Source: Alteromonas hispanica (lineage in GTDB: Bacteria > Pseudomonadota > Gammaproteobacteria > Enterobacterales > Alteromonadaceae). From it: a DNA stretch of 64,000 bases. Positions 62,059 through 64,000 of this stretch are shown here, piece by piece. Below the pieces are notes generated by a model, which searched no databases, was not told the origin of the DNA, and saw only the letters and a program-made list of their open reading frames with translations. The position numbers were made by a program, and so were the translations under genes. The first letter of the stretch is position 1. Each line of letters opens with the position of its first letter. The stretch spans positions 214,801 through 278,800 of the forward strand of contig NZ_JAAAWP010000006.1 in assembly GCF_010500915.1 (NCBI RefSeq), given 5' to 3'.

Positions 62059-63104
62059 ACTACACCACTTTTCGTTATTTACTGGTTTTATTTTCAATGG
62101 TGTTAGCTTGTGATGTGCATGCAAGCAGCTCAGTATCGCTGGATAATCTAGGTAAATTATCGCTTACTTACACTCCAATCAATGCAGTGAGTGCGATGGA
62201 AAAGCCAGCTTCCACTGGCATAGTAAAAGTACTGCCTGGTTCACCTCTTCGAATAATATCGCCCATGGACCCACAAAAAATAGAGTATTTAGTGGCACAT
62301 GGCCAAAACGTAAAACAAAACCAACGCATTGCAATGTTAAGCGGCAGCGAAGTCCATCATTTTCGCGACAATTTAGCGGCTAAAACAGCACTGCTCGAAA
62401 TAACAAAATCGCGTTTTGATAAAAATCGCGAACTTGCGTCAGTGAATGCAATTTCACAAGACAAGTGGCTTAACATTGCGCAGCAATATTATGACGCTCA
62501 ACTGACATGGGGGCACCTGAATCATTTCGCGGAAATGTTTGAGCCTCATTCAGACGAGGATATGGGTTATCTATTGGCGCCATCAAAAGGTATATTTATG
62601 CTTCCTGAGCAAGCACCTACTGATATAGAAACCCAGGCTACAGAAACCCAGTTAGGTGCCATTGTTAACCCAAACTCTATTCGCCTTACCACCCTTGTGA
62701 AGGAGTCTGAAAAGGAATTTGTAGAGGCCATGTACACTGACTCATGCAGTGTTGAAATTGAAAAGATAGAAAAAATTAGCCATCGCTTTTTTGTGCGTGT
62801 ATGGTCGGCGCCACTGCCTGAAGGCTGCGCATTGCAACTTGGCGCACAAGTTAATGTGCGGGTAAAGCTGTCGGTATCTGCTCATTCTGTTCCAGCGGCC
62901 AGCGTCTTTTATTTACATGGTCAAGCATCGATATTTGTTCGCCACGATGACACGCTCAAAGCGGTGCCCATCACTCTTATTGGAAACACAGATAACGATA
63001 GCGCGGTTTTCACGGCACCGAATTTGGCAAATAACGATGAAGTACTTACGTCCTCAATAAGCGCGGTTCAGGGAATTTTACTGGGCCTTGGGGGTATTGA
63101 ATGA
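62055..63104 (+). CDS. Periplasmic adaptor (HlyD/CusB-like) of the efflux operon
   Basis: 349 residues with a signal peptide (cleavage near HASS) and an adaptor pattern: a lipoyl-like half IISPMDPQKIEYLVAHGQNVKQNQRIAMLSG, a helical hairpin (residues about 105-165) and a second beta part (GIFMLP, then LGAQVNVRVKLSVSAHSVPAASVFY). Metal-binding His/Met clusters of CusB are not obvious, so the substrate may not be a metal. It overlaps the RND gene by four bases (ATGA). Confidence 0.82.
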   Translation: MNYTTFRYLLVLFSMVLACDVHASSSVSLDNLGKLSLTYTPINAVSAMEKPASTGIVKVLPGSPLRIISPMDPQKIEYLVAHGQNVKQNQRIAMLSGSEVHHFRDNLAAKTALLEITKSRFDKNRELASVNAISQDKWLNIAQQYYDAQLTWGHLNHFAEMFEPHSDEDMGYLLAPSKGIFMLPEQAPTDIETQATETQLGAIVNPNSIRLTTLVKESEKEFVEAMYTDSCSVEIEKIEKISHRFFVRVWSAPLPEGCALQLGAQVNVRVKLSVSAHSVPAASVFYLHGQASIFVRHDDTLKAVPITLIGNTDNDSAVFTAPNLANNDEVLTSSISAVQGILLGLGGIE

Positions 63105-64000
63105 TAGGCCGCATTGTTCAGTTTGCCCTTGTTCAACGACTTTTCATCTTATGTATTTTTTTAGCGTTGATATTTTTTGGCTATCGCGCTTGGCAAACGC
63201 TGCCGGTAGATGCTTTCCCCGACATATCGCCAACCCAAGTGAAAGTAATTATGAAGGCCGACGGCATGACCGCCGAGGAAATGGAAGCACAAATTACTCA
63301 ACCTATTGAAGTTGAGTTGTTAGGTATACCTCATCAAACCATTCTGCGCTCGACAACAAAGTACGCCATTACTTCTATCACTTTAGATTTTGAAGAAGGT
63401 ACGGATATTTATTGGGCTAGACAGCAAGTGAACGCCAGGTTAGCCGCTGTTAGCTCAATATTGCCCAGCATTGCTGAAGGCGGCATTGCGCCAATGAGCA
63501 CGCCGCTATCTGAAATGTTTATGTTTACCATTGAAAACCCTTCATTATCTCTACAAGAACGCAAATCGATCCTCGACTGGGAGATAAGACCGGCACTTCG
63601 CACCGTTGCGGGTGTGGCCGATGTAAACGTATTGGGTGGTTACACCAGAACATTTCAGTTTGCCCCCGACATTGCCAAATTAAACGCTTTTGAATTTAAT
63701 ATTGACCAACTGTCGGGTGCACTTCAGCAAGCCAATGTAAATGGCAGTGTAGGGCGAATAAAGGCAGGCGTAGATTCACTAGTGATCCGCACCGAAGGGC
63801 GAGCCACATCTATCGACACGCTGGGTGATATCATTGTTGGCAACTATCAAAACGAACCCATCGCCCTTCGTCAACTGGGTACTATTTCGCTTGGCAGCTT
63901 AACCCGTTACGGTGGTGTAACACGCGACGGAAAAGAAACTACGCAAGCCCTCATTGTTGCATTAAAAGACAGCAATACCGCTGAGGTTGTTAATAATGTA
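63101..64000 (+). CDS. RND efflux pump (CusA/CzcA-type), truncated by window edge
   Basis: The frame starts MIGRIVQFALVQRLFILCIFLALIFFGYRAWQTLPVD and is open for 300 codons to the end of the window. It contains the CusA/CzcA opening DAFPDISPTQVKVIMKADGMTAEEMEAQITQPIEVELLG and later TVAGVADVNVLGGYT and IALRQLGTISLG. The full protein is normally about 1030 residues. The proton-relay residues lie beyond the end, so the HME (heavy-metal) class is inferred from the N-terminus only. Confidence 0.88.
   Translation, partial: MIGRIVQFALVQRLFILCIFLALIFFGYRAWQTLPVDAFPDISPTQVKVIMKADGMTAEEMEAQITQPIEVELLGIPHQTILRSTTKYAITSITLDFEEGTDIYWARQQVNARLAAVSSILPSIAEGGIAPMSTPLSEMFMFTIENPSLSLQERKSILDWEIRPALRTVAGVADVNVLGGYTRTFQFAPDIAKLNAFEFNIDQLSGALQQANVNGSVGRIKAGVDSLVIRTEGRATSIDTLGDIIVGNYQNEPIALRQLGTISLGSLTRYGGVTRDGKETTQALIVALKDSNTAEVVNNV

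Noticed and set aside
63088..63309. 73-codon plus-strand ORF at the end of the adaptor gene
   Set aside because: It overlaps the clearly coding RND frame starting at 63101 in another phase.

Overview
The window looks like chromosomal DNA of a marine gammaproteobacterium of the Alteromonas type. This is inferred from moderate GC content by eye, the many PAS/GGDEF/EAL and TonB-dependent proteins, a Ktr/Trk potassium cluster and periplasmic sulfur-handling genes. No rRNA gene or intact tRNA gene is present. The sequence opens inside a YeiH-type exporter gene and closes inside an RND efflux pump gene.

Layout. 0-3.2 kb: YeiH-family exporter, a SorA-like sulfite dehydrogenase with its cytochrome c, then a Phd antitoxin with a frameshifted ParE toxin. 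3.2-9.5 kb: a DesK/DesR-like two-component pair facing a membrane protein across 16-bp direct repeats, then a TonB siderophore receptor and PepSY protein behind a Fur-box-like site. 9.6-11.1 kb: a first hipBA module. 11.2-21.3 kb: an accessory island with a methyltransferase, a nuclease-SF2 helicase fusion, a DUF262/DUF1524 (GmrSD-like) protein, the catalytic half of a P2 gpA-type HUH replication endonuclease, a second helicase fused to a PD-(D/E)XK nuclease, and a decayed tRNA-Arg(CCG) that looks like an attachment scar. 21.6-28.7 kb: unknown proteins, a solute-binding protein, an HNH-like protein, a second and classical hipBA with three operator repeats at 27-bp spacing, OsmC, a LytTR regulator and a MipA/OmpV protein.

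28.7-40.1 kb is a c-di-GMP/sensory region: two GGDEF-EAL proteins, one PAS-GGDEF protein and one PAS chemoreceptor. Between them lie two gene graveyards. One (28.7-30.1 kb) holds AbiEii and XRE fragments and degenerate copies of three pieces of DNA found elsewhere in the window (40.0, 50.7 and 52.6 kb). The other (34.4-35.1 kb) holds GGDEF, IS5-transposase and PAS fragments.

40.2-43.8 kb: an NtrC-type regulator and kinase divergent from a DUF4168 periplasmic protein that has a near-consensus sigma-54 promoter. 43.9-49.5 kb: a short KdpD-like kinase, a KdpE-like regulator, TrkH, KtrA and KtrB, so a Kdp-style sensor pair sits beside Trk/Ktr transporters with no kdpFABC in view. 49.5-58.5 kb: TauE exporter, a small unknown gene, a hybrid kinase, SulP transporter, tandem Usp, a membrane TlpA-like thioredoxin and a PmpA-PmpB-rhodanese-DsrE sulfur operon behind palindromes. 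58.6-64 kb: a vanadium-haloperoxidase-family protein with an altered vanadate site, a membrane LuxR regulator and a TolC-HlyD-RND efflux operon.

The best candidates for undescribed biology are the two helicase-nuclease fusions in the 12-20.5 kb island, the stand-alone gpA catalytic domain, and the mosaic scar at 29.3-30.1 kb. All family assignments come from reading motifs; no database search was possible.
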